From: CAWJHE01 sp964614855
GTDB lineage: Bacteria > Chloroflexota > Anaerolineae > Anaerolineales > UBA4823
NCBI GenBank assembly: GCA_964614855.1
Contig: CAZTMX010000008.1
Location: forward strand, 1 to 38,524
Length of the DNA: 38,524 bases
Direction: 5' to 3'
Shown here: positions 15,443 to 24,146 of the stretch, piece by piece
Layout of the letters: the number at the start of each line of letters is the position of its first letter
Numbering within the stretch: the stretch's first letter is position 1
Notes under the pieces: generated by a model
What the model was told of the DNA's origin: nothing
What the model saw: only the letters and a program-made list of their open reading frames with translations
Databases searched by the model: none
Made by a program: the position numbers and the translations under genes

Positions 15443-15919
15443 TTACGCCTTCGCCTCGTTAATCTGATCCAGCAATGAAAAGAGCTCTGCATTTTCTGGG
15501 ATATCCGACATGGAGTGGCCGTAATGCACAAAACGCGCCACGCCGGCTTTATCTACAATCACCTGGGCTGGCATGCGGCCCAGCTTGAAAAGATTTACTT
15601 CCTGCCCGTAGAGTTTAAGCACACTGGTCTTTGGGTCGGGCAGACCGATAAACGGCAGGTCGTTCTTCTTCCAGTAGGCTGCAAAAGCCTGTGCGTCTTC
15701 TGGACCCAGTACGATGATCTGTGTCTGGCGTTTGACAAATTCTGCATAGTCCTGGCGCAACTGCGCCATATGCCGCTGGCAGAAGGGTCAGACAAACCCG
15801 CGGTTAAACACTAACAGGATATTTTCCGTCCCGGAAAAATCGGAAAGGCTGACGGCATTCCCCTGAAAATTCTGCAGAGTAAAGTTTGGTGCTGGTTTAT
15901 TTATGGCGACTTTTGGCAT
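15443..15919 (-). CDS. AhpC/TSA-type redoxin, probable selenoprotein (TGA at codon 44, UPFC motif)
   Basis: Read from the ATG at 15919 (GGGAG upstream), the frame gives a 158-residue thioredoxin-fold redoxin with the usual N terminus (INKPAPNFTLQNFQGNAVSL), then LLVFNRGFV, a TGA at 15790-15788, and PFCQRHMAQLRQDYAEF. The TGA falls exactly at the position of the catalytic cysteine of the C-P-F-C family motif, so the site becomes UPFC with Cys47 as resolving partner. Later family elements follow, such as LPFIGLPDPKTSVLKLYG. A SECIS-like hairpin lies 19 bases after the TGA. Sec replacing peroxidatic Cys is a well-known theme in redoxins. The ATG at 15769 inside the frame would start after the active site and is not credible. 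It heads the operon with DUF4345-like, DegV and DUF1475-like genes and likely reduces peroxides or thiols in the cytoplasm. Confidence 0.85.
15753..15768 (-). promoter_or_regulatory. SECIS-like hairpin of the redoxin selenoprotein
   Basis: On the minus strand TGGCGC (15768-15763) pairs perfectly with GCGCCA (15758-15753) around the loop AGTT. The stem begins 19 bases and the loop 25 bases after the TGA, and G is the second loop base, as bacterial SECIS elements require. Confidence 0.7.
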
Positions 15920-16019
15920 CGAATTCTCCCACTCTTATGATGAGTATTAAGCATACTTCAAAACATGAAAAATTGTGAATAAATTGGGCGAAGCCTGTCC
16001 CCTCATAGATAAATAGATC

Positions 16020-16793
16020 CTATCCAGTCCTTGAAGAGGAGGCAGAGGGTTTTGCTCTCATAAGCGCAACCACTAAAGTTGCAGCCACCAGGGCAAAGGT
16101 GATCCAGGTCGGGATTGCCACCGCGGCAATGGCTGCATGTTTGAAGGAAATCCCTGCCAGAGCCCAAAGGATGACCAGGGCATATGCGATATCCCGGCGG
16201 CTGATATTCATCAACACAGCAATTACCAGTACGGCAACCAGGATGATCCCCATCCAAATTTCGGGGGCGATACCGAATCGATCCCACTGCAGATAATCGA
16301 GCACGGAGGTGATGTTAGCGACCGTTGCTACGGTGATCCAGCCCAGGTAGATGCTGAACGGCAGGCGCACAGCCCAACGTTCGGCAGCGGGGACTGCTGT
16401 ACGCCCGATGCCAAGACGAAGATAGGTGATGATCAGCGTCGCCAGCAAAACCAACATGACGGGCGCGGTCAGCAGGAACTGCTCGTAATGCCAGAGCAGG
16501 ATCCAGGCGATGTTGGCAATCCCGCCGAGTACAATCCACCAACCGGTTGATTGCAGGCGCGGGTTCTGGCGTTGGGCGGGCAGCGCCTGGAAGATCGCAT
16601 AAGCGATCAAGCCAACATAGATTAAGCCCCAGATTGAAAAAACATATCCTGCCGGGACAAAATAAACCGAAAAGCGATCGGAGATTTCGCCCGTGTTTTG
16701 CCCGTTGATGGGCAGCGCATTGGCCAGTGCATTGACGATGATGGTGGCGATGATGGATAGAACTACTGAGATTTGTCGAGTGATGTCTTTCAT
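16020..16793 (-). CDS. TspO/MBR-related tryptophan-rich membrane protein
   Basis: 257 residues with about eight hydrophobic segments. Core motifs GYVFSIWGLIYVGLIAYAIFQ and WWIVLGGIANIAWILLWHYEQF match the tryptophan-rich sensory protein / TspO-like superfamily (the longer, plant- and bacteria-type variants). Classical TspO binds porphyrins and influences tetrapyrrole and light responses; this longer member may differ. The ATG at 16793 has AAAGG upstream and is preferred to the frame's longer extension, which would run into the photolyase gene. Its place at the end of the photolyase/CrtI-like operon fits a light or oxidative-stress role. Confidence 0.7.
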   Translation of the reverse strand: MKDITRQISVVLSIIATIIVNALANALPINGQNTGEISDRFSVYFVPAGYVFSIWGLIYVGLIAYAIFQALPAQRQNPRLQSTGWWIVLGGIANIAWILLWHYEQFLLTAPVMLVLLATLIITYLRLGIGRTAVPAAERWAVRLPFSIYLGWITVATVANITSVLDYLQWDRFGIAPEIWMGIILVAVLVIAVLMNISRRDIAYALVILWALAGISFKHAAIAAVAIPTWITFALVAATLVVALMRAKPSASSSRTG

Positions 16794-16869
16794 ATTGAAC
16801 CTTTCGTTTGATTCCGTTCCTGTTAATTTAGATGAATTATTTGATTGGAAGTTGCTGCAGCTTTTAACT

Positions 16870-18267
16870 TTATTCTTCCTGCCGGTAAGCTGCCAACACA
16901 CGCTGGCGTGACTCGCCGTGATCCACAATGGGTGCGGGATACTCTATACTGATGGTGCATCCGGATCTGCGCTGCAGCTCTTGAGGCATCTTCCAGGGTG
17001 TGTGGATGTAATCATCCGGCACCGCAGCCAACTCTGGCACCCAGCGACGCACATAGACGCCGTGCGGATCGAACTTGATGCCCTGCAGCACCGGATTAAA
17101 AACCCTGAAATAGGGTGCGGCGTCGGTGCCGGTGCCGGCTGTCCACTGCCAGCCGCCGTTGTTAGAGGCGGGGTCGCCGTCGATCAACTGCTGCATGAAA
17201 TAGCGTTCACCCCAGCGCCAATCTACCAACAAATCCTTGGTCAGAAAGGATGCCACGATCATGCGCGCCCGGTTGTGCATCCAGCCGGTTGTGTGGAGCT
17301 GGCGCATGGCAGCATCCACCACTGGATAGCCGGTGCGCCCTGCCGCCCAGGCTTGGAAATCATCCGGGTCGTTACGCCAGGGAATTTCCCGCAACGCCGG
17401 GCGAAAGGCTTTCTCGCGTACAAACGGGAAATGGTAGAGAATGGCGATATAAAATTCACGCCAGATGAGCTCGTTAAGCCAGGTCTCTGCCCCGCGGCGG
17501 GCTGCCGCATTCTGGGCCTGCGCTTCTGCGCGCCGCGCAGCCCAAACTGCCTGCCGGGCTGAGAGCATACCAAAGCGCAGATAGGGGGATAAGCCGGATG
17601 TTCCGTCCAGATCCATGCGGTTGCGGTCTTCGTTATAACGGTTGATGGCATGATCGCTGAAAGCATCCAGGCGCTGCTGTGCTACGGCTTCGCCTGCAGG
17701 AAAGAGGCCCTGGTCATCATATTGGGATGCGCTGGAGATGCTCATGCTGGCTATGGGCGGAACTTGTGGCAGCTTTACTGGGGGAGCCAGGGGTTTGCCT
17801 GGGAAAGGCCGGTTGTACCACATGCGGCTGAAGGGCGTGAAAACTGTATACGGCGTCCCATCGTCTTTGTGCAGCGTTTCTGGTGGGTGGACTGTTACGC
17901 CGCCGGTAAGTGTGAGCGGAAGCTCCTGCTTTATACTTTCATCCCTGCGCCGGGAGTAGGGGGAGTAATCTGCTTCTGCGAAGATGGCGCTGGCTTTGGA
18001 CTCGTGGACCAGGTCGCTCAATACCTGCTGCGGCTCACCCTGGCGCAGGATCAGTGCGCTGCCCTTGCTGCGCAGATCGCTATCTAGTGCACGAAGCCCG
18101 GCGAACAGGAATGACTGGCGCTTCTCACTGTTGTATTGGGAAGCCAGCAATTGGGGGTCCAGGATAAACACGGGGAGCACCACTCGGGAGTGATCCATTG
18201 CGGCCGAAAGCGCCTGGTTGTCGCTCAAGCGTAAATCGCGGCGTATCCACCAGATAGCAGTGCTCAT
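16870..18267 (-). CDS. phr: Deoxyribodipyrimidine photolyase (class I CPD photolyase)
   Basis: 465 residues, normal for the family. The N-terminal antenna-binding alpha/beta domain begins STAIWWIRRDLRLSDNQAL; the C-terminal FAD domain has LNELIWREFY, GYPVVDAAMRQLHTTGWMHNR and DPASNNGGWQWTAGTGTDA, including the Asn-Asn-Gly-Gly-Trp-Gln-Trp segment at the flavin and substrate site, and FNPVLQGIKFDP near the end. It repairs UV-induced cyclobutane pyrimidine dimers using blue/near-UV light. The start overlaps the CrtI-like gene's stop by 4 bases, so the two are coupled. Placement in a cluster led by a CarH/LitR-type regulator suggests light induction. Confidence 0.95.
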   Translation of the reverse strand: MSTAIWWIRRDLRLSDNQALSAAMDHSRVVLPVFILDPQLLASQYNSEKRQSFLFAGLRALDSDLRSKGSALILRQGEPQQVLSDLVHESKASAIFAEADYSPYSRRRDESIKQELPLTLTGGVTVHPPETLHKDDGTPYTVFTPFSRMWYNRPFPGKPLAPPVKLPQVPPIASMSISSASQYDDQGLFPAGEAVAQQRLDAFSDHAINRYNEDRNRMDLDGTSGLSPYLRFGMLSARQAVWAARRAEAQAQNAAARRGAETWLNELIWREFYIAILYHFPFVREKAFRPALREIPWRNDPDDFQAWAAGRTGYPVVDAAMRQLHTTGWMHNRARMIVASFLTKDLLVDWRWGERYFMQQLIDGDPASNNGGWQWTAGTGTDAAPYFRVFNPVLQGIKFDPHGVYVRRWVPELAAVPDDYIHTPWKMPQELQRRSGCTISIEYPAPIVDHGESRQRVLAAYRQEE

Positions 18268-19784
18268 AGAACAGGCTCCTTGATATTCTTTATTTCGATT
18301 ATTCTTTTTGCTTGCTCACCTGCGGCGCGCAGTGCATCTTGGGCAACGCGCAAACCACCCAAAGCTACCGCAGCAGTGGACTGCCCGGGAAAAATCGAAT
18401 CGCCCACCAGCCACAGGTTGGAAGCCAGGCGCGGCCCCATCGTGCGCAGCAAACTGGTTTGCGGGTAACCGCCCACCCAACCCCATTTGCGGCGGGTGAA
18501 ACGCTGGAAGGTGATTGGTGTTCCCGGCATGACCAAACGAGCAGATTGGCGCAAGCCCGGGATAACCAGCGCAGCAGCGTCCAACAGCTTATCAGCCAGC
18601 GCAGTTTTACGTGCTTCATAGGCAGGACGGTCGTGTTCGTAAAGCTGCTGCCAATCTTCCAGGGATGTGTGGGTACTGAGCGTCATGGCGCGTTGACCCA
18701 CGGGGGCGCGACTGGCATCCCAGACGGGGCTGAGCGATGCAAAAACACTGTTGCCCTCACCAAGCGGGCGGCGCAGGATCACCTGGTGGTGCAGAGGAAA
18801 GTCTGGCGAAAGGCCTGATTCTTCCAACCCGAGGTAAACCACAAACGCCCCCCAGCCATCCGCTGGACGAGACGGCAGCCGGCGTATGGGCTGTGGAACA
18901 CCTCCATCGTAAATTTCAGCCAGGTTCCAGGGGGTCAGGTTTGCGATGACTAAGTCAGCCGGGAAGATTTCGCCTCGTTTTGTTTCCACAAGGTAGGTTT
19001 GACCAGTGTCCTTGTGGAGCTTTGTGACCTCGTGGCGGTATAAAACCTGCCCATCGTGGCTGCGAATGGCCGCCACCAGGGTTTCTGCAATGGCACCCAT
19101 CCCGCCCTGCAGGTGAACCACACCGCGGCGGGGTAAATCCAAGGCTGCTGCGCCGTACAGGGCGTTGGCGTGCTGGCTGCTGGTTTGTGCAGAAATGAGC
19201 AGTTGGGCGTCCACAAATAAGCGCAGGCGCTCAGAAGCCTGGTGCAGATGTGCAGCGACAGGGCGAAAGGCATCAGCGGCCAGGGATGCCGGGTTGTTTT
19301 TCAGCATCCACGGCAGGCCAATTGAGGCGGCATGAGAGAAATCGCTGAAGGATTGGAAAGGCCAGGGCGGCAGGCGCAAAGCCAGCTGCCATAGCTCATC
19401 GGCGCTGCGCTGCTGCCAGCGAAAGAAATCGATCCCTGGCTGCCCGAATGTTTCACCAATCTCACCCCAATCCGTCGTGTCTGTGTGTCGGGTGATGCTG
19501 CTCCCATCTGGCAGGTGAACCACCATGGCAGTCTCTGACGGGTGAGCGGGCCATTCGGCGATCCCCGCTGCTTGCGCCAGCAAATCCATCGGGCCCCCCG
19601 GGTAGAAGCCACCTGCCAGGGTAGCGCCTGAATCGAAGCGGTAGCCCTGGTGGAAGTAGGTGCTGGCGCATCCGCCCGGGTACACCTGTGCTTCCAGCAC
19701 CGTCACTTCCATTCCGGCGCGCGCCAGGGCGGCTGCAGTCGAAAGACCGCCGACACCGGCGCCGATGACAACCACACGCTTCAT
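18264..19784 (-). CDS. CrtI/CrtISO-type FAD-dependent oxidoreductase (phytoene desaturase-related)
   Basis: 506 residues. The N-terminal dinucleotide-binding motif GAGVGGLSTAAALARAG followed by VTVLEAQVYPGG is classical, and the C-terminal LVGDSIFPGQSTAAVALGGLRVA is the FAD-closing motif of carotenoid desaturases and isomerases. Length matches the family. It probably acts on a carotenoid, but no phytoene synthase (CrtB) or other carotenogenic gene is visible, so the exact substrate is open. It lies between the M50-CBS protease (4-base gap) and the photolyase (4-base overlap) in one operon, consistent with photoprotection. Confidence 0.85.
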   Translation of the reverse strand: MKRVVVIGAGVGGLSTAAALARAGMEVTVLEAQVYPGGCASTYFHQGYRFDSGATLAGGFYPGGPMDLLAQAAGIAEWPAHPSETAMVVHLPDGSSITRHTDTTDWGEIGETFGQPGIDFFRWQQRSADELWQLALRLPPWPFQSFSDFSHAASIGLPWMLKNNPASLAADAFRPVAAHLHQASERLRLFVDAQLLISAQTSSQHANALYGAAALDLPRRGVVHLQGGMGAIAETLVAAIRSHDGQVLYRHEVTKLHKDTGQTYLVETKRGEIFPADLVIANLTPWNLAEIYDGGVPQPIRRLPSRPADGWGAFVVYLGLEESGLSPDFPLHHQVILRRPLGEGNSVFASLSPVWDASRAPVGQRAMTLSTHTSLEDWQQLYEHDRPAYEARKTALADKLLDAAALVIPGLRQSARLVMPGTPITFQRFTRRKWGWVGGYPQTSLLRTMGPRLASNLWLVGDSIFPGQSTAAVALGGLRVAQDALRAAGEQAKRIIEIKNIKEPVL

Positions 19785-19788
19785 GGGG

Positions 19789-20919
19789 CTAATTTGCCTC
19801 GCTGTTCATCTTCCAGGTCTGCCCGATCTTTCCGGATGCGCCTGTCTGCCGCAATGCAGATTGGATCATCAGGAATTCACCGATATTGTCCGTGGTCAGC
19901 AGCCCAACCAGCCTGTCATTCTCGGTGACGGGCATGGTGCGGCAGCTGCAGCTTTGCAGGCGGGCAAACGCCGTTTCGAGCATTTCTCGGCTGTCAGCGG
20001 CCTCAAAATCGCGGCGCATAATTCTTTCAACTGGCATGTGCATCTCCTGGCGGGAAAGGGCTGCCATCACCTCGTCACGGCGCAAGATACCTACCACGCG
20101 CTCGTTGTCAACCACTGGGAAATCTGTCTGCGATCCAGCCAGGATCAGCTCCACTGCGCGGGCCAGGGTGTCATTTGTTGACAGCGTGTCGAAATGGGTG
20201 ATGGTTACCTTTTTGACGGGAATGCCGCCCAGGGAGGTTTTCATCTGAACCATGGAGGACTCCTGTGCAGCGCCTATCCACACAAAGAAGGCTATGAACA
20301 CCAAGAAGGGATTGGCGAAAAGACCCACAAATCCAAACACCAACGCCAAGCCCTGACCGATGGATGCGGCAATGCTGGTGGCCTGGGTATACTCCATGCG
20401 CATGGCTAGAAGCGCCCTAAGCACACGCCCGCCGTCCATGGGGAAAGCCGGGATCAGGTTGAATAAGACCAGCGAGATATTGACGATCATCAATCTTTCA
20501 ATAAACGACCCGCTGGTGAGGTTGATATTAGAGAGCGGCGAAAGCGTGCCGGTGATAAGCAGCCAAATAAACAGTAGTGCAGCAAAGAAGACATTGACCG
20601 CCGGGCCAGCTACAGCAACCCAGAACTCCTGGACGGGTTTTTCGGGCATGCGCTCCAGCCGGGCCACGCCGCCGATGGGATACAGGGTGATATCACGCGT
20701 CTTGACGCCGTATCGTTTTGCGGTGAGGGCATGACCGAACTCGTGCGCCACGACAAAGCCGAAAAGGATGATGGTAAACAAGATCCCTTCCAGCGTACCA
20801 GCCAGGCTTTGCGTCTGCTGCCAATAGCTGAGCCCAACCCAGCCGATGATCAGCACAAAAGTTGCATGGATAAAAACATCAATCCCCGAAACCGTTCCAA
20901 TTCTCCAGGCCCACTTCAT
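19789..20919 (-). CDS. M50-family (site-2) zinc metalloprotease with CBS domain pair
   Basis: 376 residues. Transmembrane helices carry the zinc motif HEFGH (His59, Glu60, His63) and the third ligand motif NLIPAFPMDGGR (Asp162), the arrangement of intramembrane S2P proteases. Residues from about 225 to 350 form two CBS repeats (DTLARAVELILAGSQTDFPVV and LETAFARLQSCSCRTMPVT), usually nucleotide-sensing. Such Rip3/S2P-CBS proteins cleave membrane-bound regulators. It is first in an operon with the CrtI-like and photolyase genes and is preceded by a palindromic operator-like element, so it is probably part of the same stress response. Ribosome site AAGGAG precedes the ATG at 20919. Confidence 0.9.
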   Translation of the reverse strand: MKWAWRIGTVSGIDVFIHATFVLIIGWVGLSYWQQTQSLAGTLEGILFTIILFGFVVAHEFGHALTAKRYGVKTRDITLYPIGGVARLERMPEKPVQEFWVAVAGPAVNVFFAALLFIWLLITGTLSPLSNINLTSGSFIERLMIVNISLVLFNLIPAFPMDGGRVLRALLAMRMEYTQATSIAASIGQGLALVFGFVGLFANPFLVFIAFFVWIGAAQESSMVQMKTSLGGIPVKKVTITHFDTLSTNDTLARAVELILAGSQTDFPVVDNERVVGILRRDEVMAALSRQEMHMPVERIMRRDFEAADSREMLETAFARLQSCSCRTMPVTENDRLVGLLTTDNIGEFLMIQSALRQTGASGKIGQTWKMNSEAN

Positions 20920-20940
20920 CTCGAACTCCTTTGTCGTAAA

Positions 20941-20968
20941 TGTACAATAATTGTATATATATTGTACA
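20941..20968 (-). promoter_or_regulatory. Perfect 9-bp inverted repeat TGTACAATA-N10-TATTGTACA (operator candidate)
   Basis: The repeat lies 22 bases upstream of the M50-CBS start, where a repressor would block the promoter or elongation. TATTGTA also occurs twice in the promoter of the CarH/LitR-type regulator (27552-27581), which suggests that regulator as the binder. TGTACA-containing repeats are known targets of the CarH/LitR type of MerR protein; here this is inference. Confidence 0.55.
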
Positions 20969-21015
20969 CTATTATTCGATAGATATATTAGAATTACGGT
21001 AGCAAAGTATAAATT

Positions 21016-23712
21016 TTAGATTAGAGAGTTCCTGGAGGAAGACCTGCGTCTCAGCCATTTCTCAATCTCAATCAACGCATATGCCGCCAGGCCGACCGCC
21101 AGCACATCCAGCCAGAGAATCAGAGAAAGCGGAGCGCTGCCGAATATTTGCTGCATGAATGGTACGTAGGTATACACAAGTTGGATCAGGATCATCAAAA
21201 CCGCACTCCCCACTGCCCAGGGATTTGTGAAAAAGCCAAGTTGAAACGGAGAAAGGGTAAGAGAGCGGGCGTTGAATAAATAGAACAATTCCACAAAGAT
21301 GATCACATTGACTGCAACGGTGCGTGCCTCTTCCAGCGAAGCGCCTCGCATTATCTCGTATTCAAATAAACCAAAGGCCCCGATTAAGATTATGAAACTG
21401 ACCAAGATGATGCGCCAGATTAGCACGTTGTCCAGGATGGGCGCCTGGGGATCGCGCGGCTTGCGTTTCATCAAGCCGGGTTCTTTCGGTTCAAGTGAAA
21501 GCGAGATGCCCATCACACCTGCAGTCAACATATTGATCCACAACAACTGGATAGGCAAAATCGGCAGTGTGGCGCCCGTGATGATAGCGGCCAAAAGCAC
21601 CAGGCCTTGTCCCAGGTTGGTGGGTAAGGTCCAGGCAATAAACTTGGTCAGGTTGTCAAAAACACCACGCCCTTCTTCGATGGCAGCTTCGATCGTAGCA
21701 AAGTTATCGTCTGTAAGCACCATATCGGCTGCTTCCTTAGACACATCTGTTCCAGTGATGCCCATGGCAATGCCGATGTTTGCCTGTTTCAGTGCAGGGG
21801 CATCGTTTACCCCATCTCCTGTCATGGCAACCACGTGGCCCAGCGATTGCAGCGCTTCCACCAGGCGCAGCTTTTGTTCGGGCGCCACGCGGGCGAAGAC
21901 ATTCGCCTCTTCTGCTTTTTTGATCAGCTCGCTGTCAGATAGTCCCGATAAATCGGCGCCAGTCAGTACAGTACCGCAATCATCCTGGCATAAACCGATC
22001 TGCCGGCCGATTGCGGCAGCCGTAAGGGCATGGTCTCCGGTGATCATCTTTACGGTGATGCCGGCTTGCTGGCTTACCCGGATTGCACTGACGGCTTCCG
22101 GCCGGGGTGGGTCGATCATTCCTTGCAGCCCCAGCAAGGTCAGATCAACCAAGTCAGCATGGCTGATTTTATCGGCGCCGGGTTTTTCGAGCTGCGCAAA
22201 GGCCAGCACCCTCAAACCCTTGGAGGCCATCTGCTCCATTGTTTTTCGAAAATCATCCTTTGCGCATGCTGAGATATTACCATTGCTATCTAGTGCGCCT
22301 GAACAAAGCCCCAGCAAGACCTCTGCTGCGCCTTTGACATAAATTTTTCCACCAGCATGTAAGGTAGCCATATACTGGTATTGTGACTCAAATGGGATGG
22401 CATCGATCCTGTCGGGATAGCTATTCTTATTCGTAGCCAACCCCACCTTGTGTGCCACTACCAGTAATGACCCTTCGGTCGGGTCGCCTTGTATAGTCCA
22501 ATGCCCATCAATTTCCACAAGTTGGCTATCGTTGCATAATAACCCGGCAATGATTGTTTCTTTCACTGCGAGGTCATTTTTCCAGCTTGTGCCAGGGGTA
22601 ACTGCGTGAGATATCTCTCCTTCAGGTTGATATCCCACCCCGCTGACGGCATAGCTGCCTCCCAGGGTGTGGATTTCCTGCACAGTCATCTCGTTCTGGG
22701 TGAGCGTGCCAGTTTTATCAGAGCAGATGATCGTGGTTGAGCCAAGCGTTTCCACTGCAGGTAAGTTTCGAATGATGGCATTGCGTTTTGCCATACGAGA
22801 AACCCCAATTGCCAGCGTTACAGTTAGAGCGGCTGGCAAACCTTCAGGGATGGCGCCCACAGCCAGTGCTATAGCAGCCATGAGTGTATCGATCACAGGT
22901 TGGCCGCGCAGGGTGCCAATGCCGAAAGTCAGGGCTGCCAGGATCAAGATGGCTACCAGCAAAACACGGCTGAACTGGCTGATCTTCTGTGTCAGCGGGG
23001 TCTCTAACTCTGTTGCGCTGGAAATTAATTTTGAGATGCGTCCGATTTCGCTTTGATCGCCGGTGGCAACGACAATCCCGCTGCCGACCCCATAGGAAAC
23101 CAGCGTGGAAGCATAGGCCATATTTCTCCGCTCTGCCAAAGCAGCGTCACGTGCAACCTGGGAGGCGGCATCTTTTTCTACAGCCACCGACTCGCCCGTG
23201 AGAGCAGATTCGATTATTTGCAGATCGCGCGAGCCGATAAGGCGGATATCCGCTGGGACGCGCGCCCCGGCTTGTAATTGGACAATGTCCCCTGGAACAA
23301 GCTCCGCAGCCGAGAGTCGCAACGTTTGGCCGCCCCGCAGGACAACAGCTTCCGTTGTCATCGTTTTTGATAATGCCGCGATGGCCTGTTCCGCTTTTGA
23401 TTCCTGGATGTATCCAATCACTGCGTTGATAAACACAACTCCAAAGATCACCAGCGCATCCTTCCAATCTTTCAAGAATGCTGTTACCAGGCTGGCGACC
23501 ACCAGGATGATGACCAAAGGATTATTAAACTGCTGTAGGAAACGCTGCAGTGGACTTTTCCCTTTTGGGGGTGTAAGCACATTTCGCCCAAAGCGTTCCA
23601 GGCGGTGTTTGGTCTCAAAAAGATCCAATCCTCGTTGGGGATGGCTGTCCAGCAGATCAATCACTTCTCCTGTTGGGATATGGTGCCAGTGTTTGCCAAG
23701 TAGAGAATTCAT
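21016..23712 (-). CDS. Cation-transporting P-type ATPase (type II-like)
   Basis: 898 residues. All catalytic landmarks are present: TGES in the actuator domain, phosphorylated Asp332 in CSDKTGTLTQNEM, KGAAEVLL in the nucleotide-binding domain and TGDGVNDAPAL in the hinge. Helix 4 has AIPEGLPA as in Ca2+-ATPases, but helix 6 reads NMLTAGVMG, lacking the Asp of the NxxTD calcium motif, so the transported ion is uncertain. The N-terminal cation ATPase domain (LLDSHPQRGLDLFETKHRL) and a C-terminal helical bundle are intact. The ATG at 23712 has GGAG upstream and overlaps the SRPBCC stop (ATGA); longer starts would run into that gene. Confidence 0.9.
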   Translation of the reverse strand: MNSLLGKHWHHIPTGEVIDLLDSHPQRGLDLFETKHRLERFGRNVLTPPKGKSPLQRFLQQFNNPLVIILVVASLVTAFLKDWKDALVIFGVVFINAVIGYIQESKAEQAIAALSKTMTTEAVVLRGGQTLRLSAAELVPGDIVQLQAGARVPADIRLIGSRDLQIIESALTGESVAVEKDAASQVARDAALAERRNMAYASTLVSYGVGSGIVVATGDQSEIGRISKLISSATELETPLTQKISQFSRVLLVAILILAALTFGIGTLRGQPVIDTLMAAIALAVGAIPEGLPAALTVTLAIGVSRMAKRNAIIRNLPAVETLGSTTIICSDKTGTLTQNEMTVQEIHTLGGSYAVSGVGYQPEGEISHAVTPGTSWKNDLAVKETIIAGLLCNDSQLVEIDGHWTIQGDPTEGSLLVVAHKVGLATNKNSYPDRIDAIPFESQYQYMATLHAGGKIYVKGAAEVLLGLCSGALDSNGNISACAKDDFRKTMEQMASKGLRVLAFAQLEKPGADKISHADLVDLTLLGLQGMIDPPRPEAVSAIRVSQQAGITVKMITGDHALTAAAIGRQIGLCQDDCGTVLTGADLSGLSDSELIKKAEEANVFARVAPEQKLRLVEALQSLGHVVAMTGDGVNDAPALKQANIGIAMGITGTDVSKEAADMVLTDDNFATIEAAIEEGRGVFDNLTKFIAWTLPTNLGQGLVLLAAIITGATLPILPIQLLWINMLTAGVMGISLSLEPKEPGLMKRKPRDPQAPILDNVLIWRIILVSFIILIGAFGLFEYEIMRGASLEEARTVAVNVIIFVELFYLFNARSLTLSPFQLGFFTNPWAVGSAVLMILIQLVYTYVPFMQQIFGSAPLSLILWLDVLAVGLAAYALIEIEKWLRRRSSSRNSLI

Positions 23713-24146
23713 CGCAGCAGTCTCCTTGTTTTCCAACCCCGGTAGGCAAACAGAATTGGCAGACCCAGGCGCATCCCCAGACCTATAATCCACCAAAATG
23801 GATGAGAGGAAAGCTTTGACGTTACCTCATCCAAGACTTCTGTTGTATTCTTATCCTTTGCTGAAAATTGGTGCCGGTGCACCCAAGTTGCAAAAGGACC
23901 GCTCAACTGGCGGTCTATAAAACCGTTGGGGGTGACATCTTCGATGCGTGCATGCCAACGCAATGGGATAGGCCCTAACCACAATGTAAATTTCATCTCA
24001 TCGCCTTCGGCCAGGATATCAGGGGCTTCGTGGATGCGCGCAACGATTGGCGGCGGAGTGATAGCAGCCATGCTGGCAGCGCGGCTGTGGAATTCAGCCA
24101 CCTTATTCAGGGGAGCTCGAACAAAAAAGCGGTGACGGTAAATCAT
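23709..24146 (-). CDS. SRPBCC (START-like) ligand-binding protein
   Basis: 145 residues beginning MIYRHRFFVRAPLNKVAEFHS, the usual polyketide-cyclase/START opening, with later TLWLGPIPLRWHARIEDV and FATWVHRHQFSA and a C-terminal helix with a hydrophobic end. SRPBCC proteins form a hydrophobic cavity; similar genes often sit with photolyases and LitR-type regulators in other bacteria. GGAG lies 8 bases before the ATG at 24146. Both ends overlap neighbours by 4 bases (hydrolase upstream, P-type ATPase downstream), showing a tight operon. Ligand unknown. Confidence 0.75.
   Translation of the reverse strand: MIYRHRFFVRAPLNKVAEFHSRAASMAAITPPPIVARIHEAPDILAEGDEMKFTLWLGPIPLRWHARIEDVTPNGFIDRQLSGPFATWVHRHQFSAKDKNTTEVLDEVTSKLSSHPFWWIIGLGMRLGLPILFAYRGWKTRRLLR

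Noticed and set aside
15443..15769. Redoxin as a short protein starting at 15769
   Set aside because: This form would lack the catalytic site and first strands of the fold; the upstream frame clearly encodes them.
16794..16928. N-terminal extension of the TspO-like gene
   Set aside because: It overlaps the photolyase gene and lacks membrane or family character; AAAGG before 16793 supports the shorter form.
19650..20181. Plus-strand open frame opposite the CrtI-like and M50 genes
   Set aside because: Codon pattern is the mirror of the real genes on the other strand; no ribosome site or family resemblance.
21299..22342. 347-codon plus-strand frame inside the P-type ATPase
   Set aside because: Entirely antisense to a well-conserved ATPase; low-complexity Ser/Ala composition typical of shadow frames.
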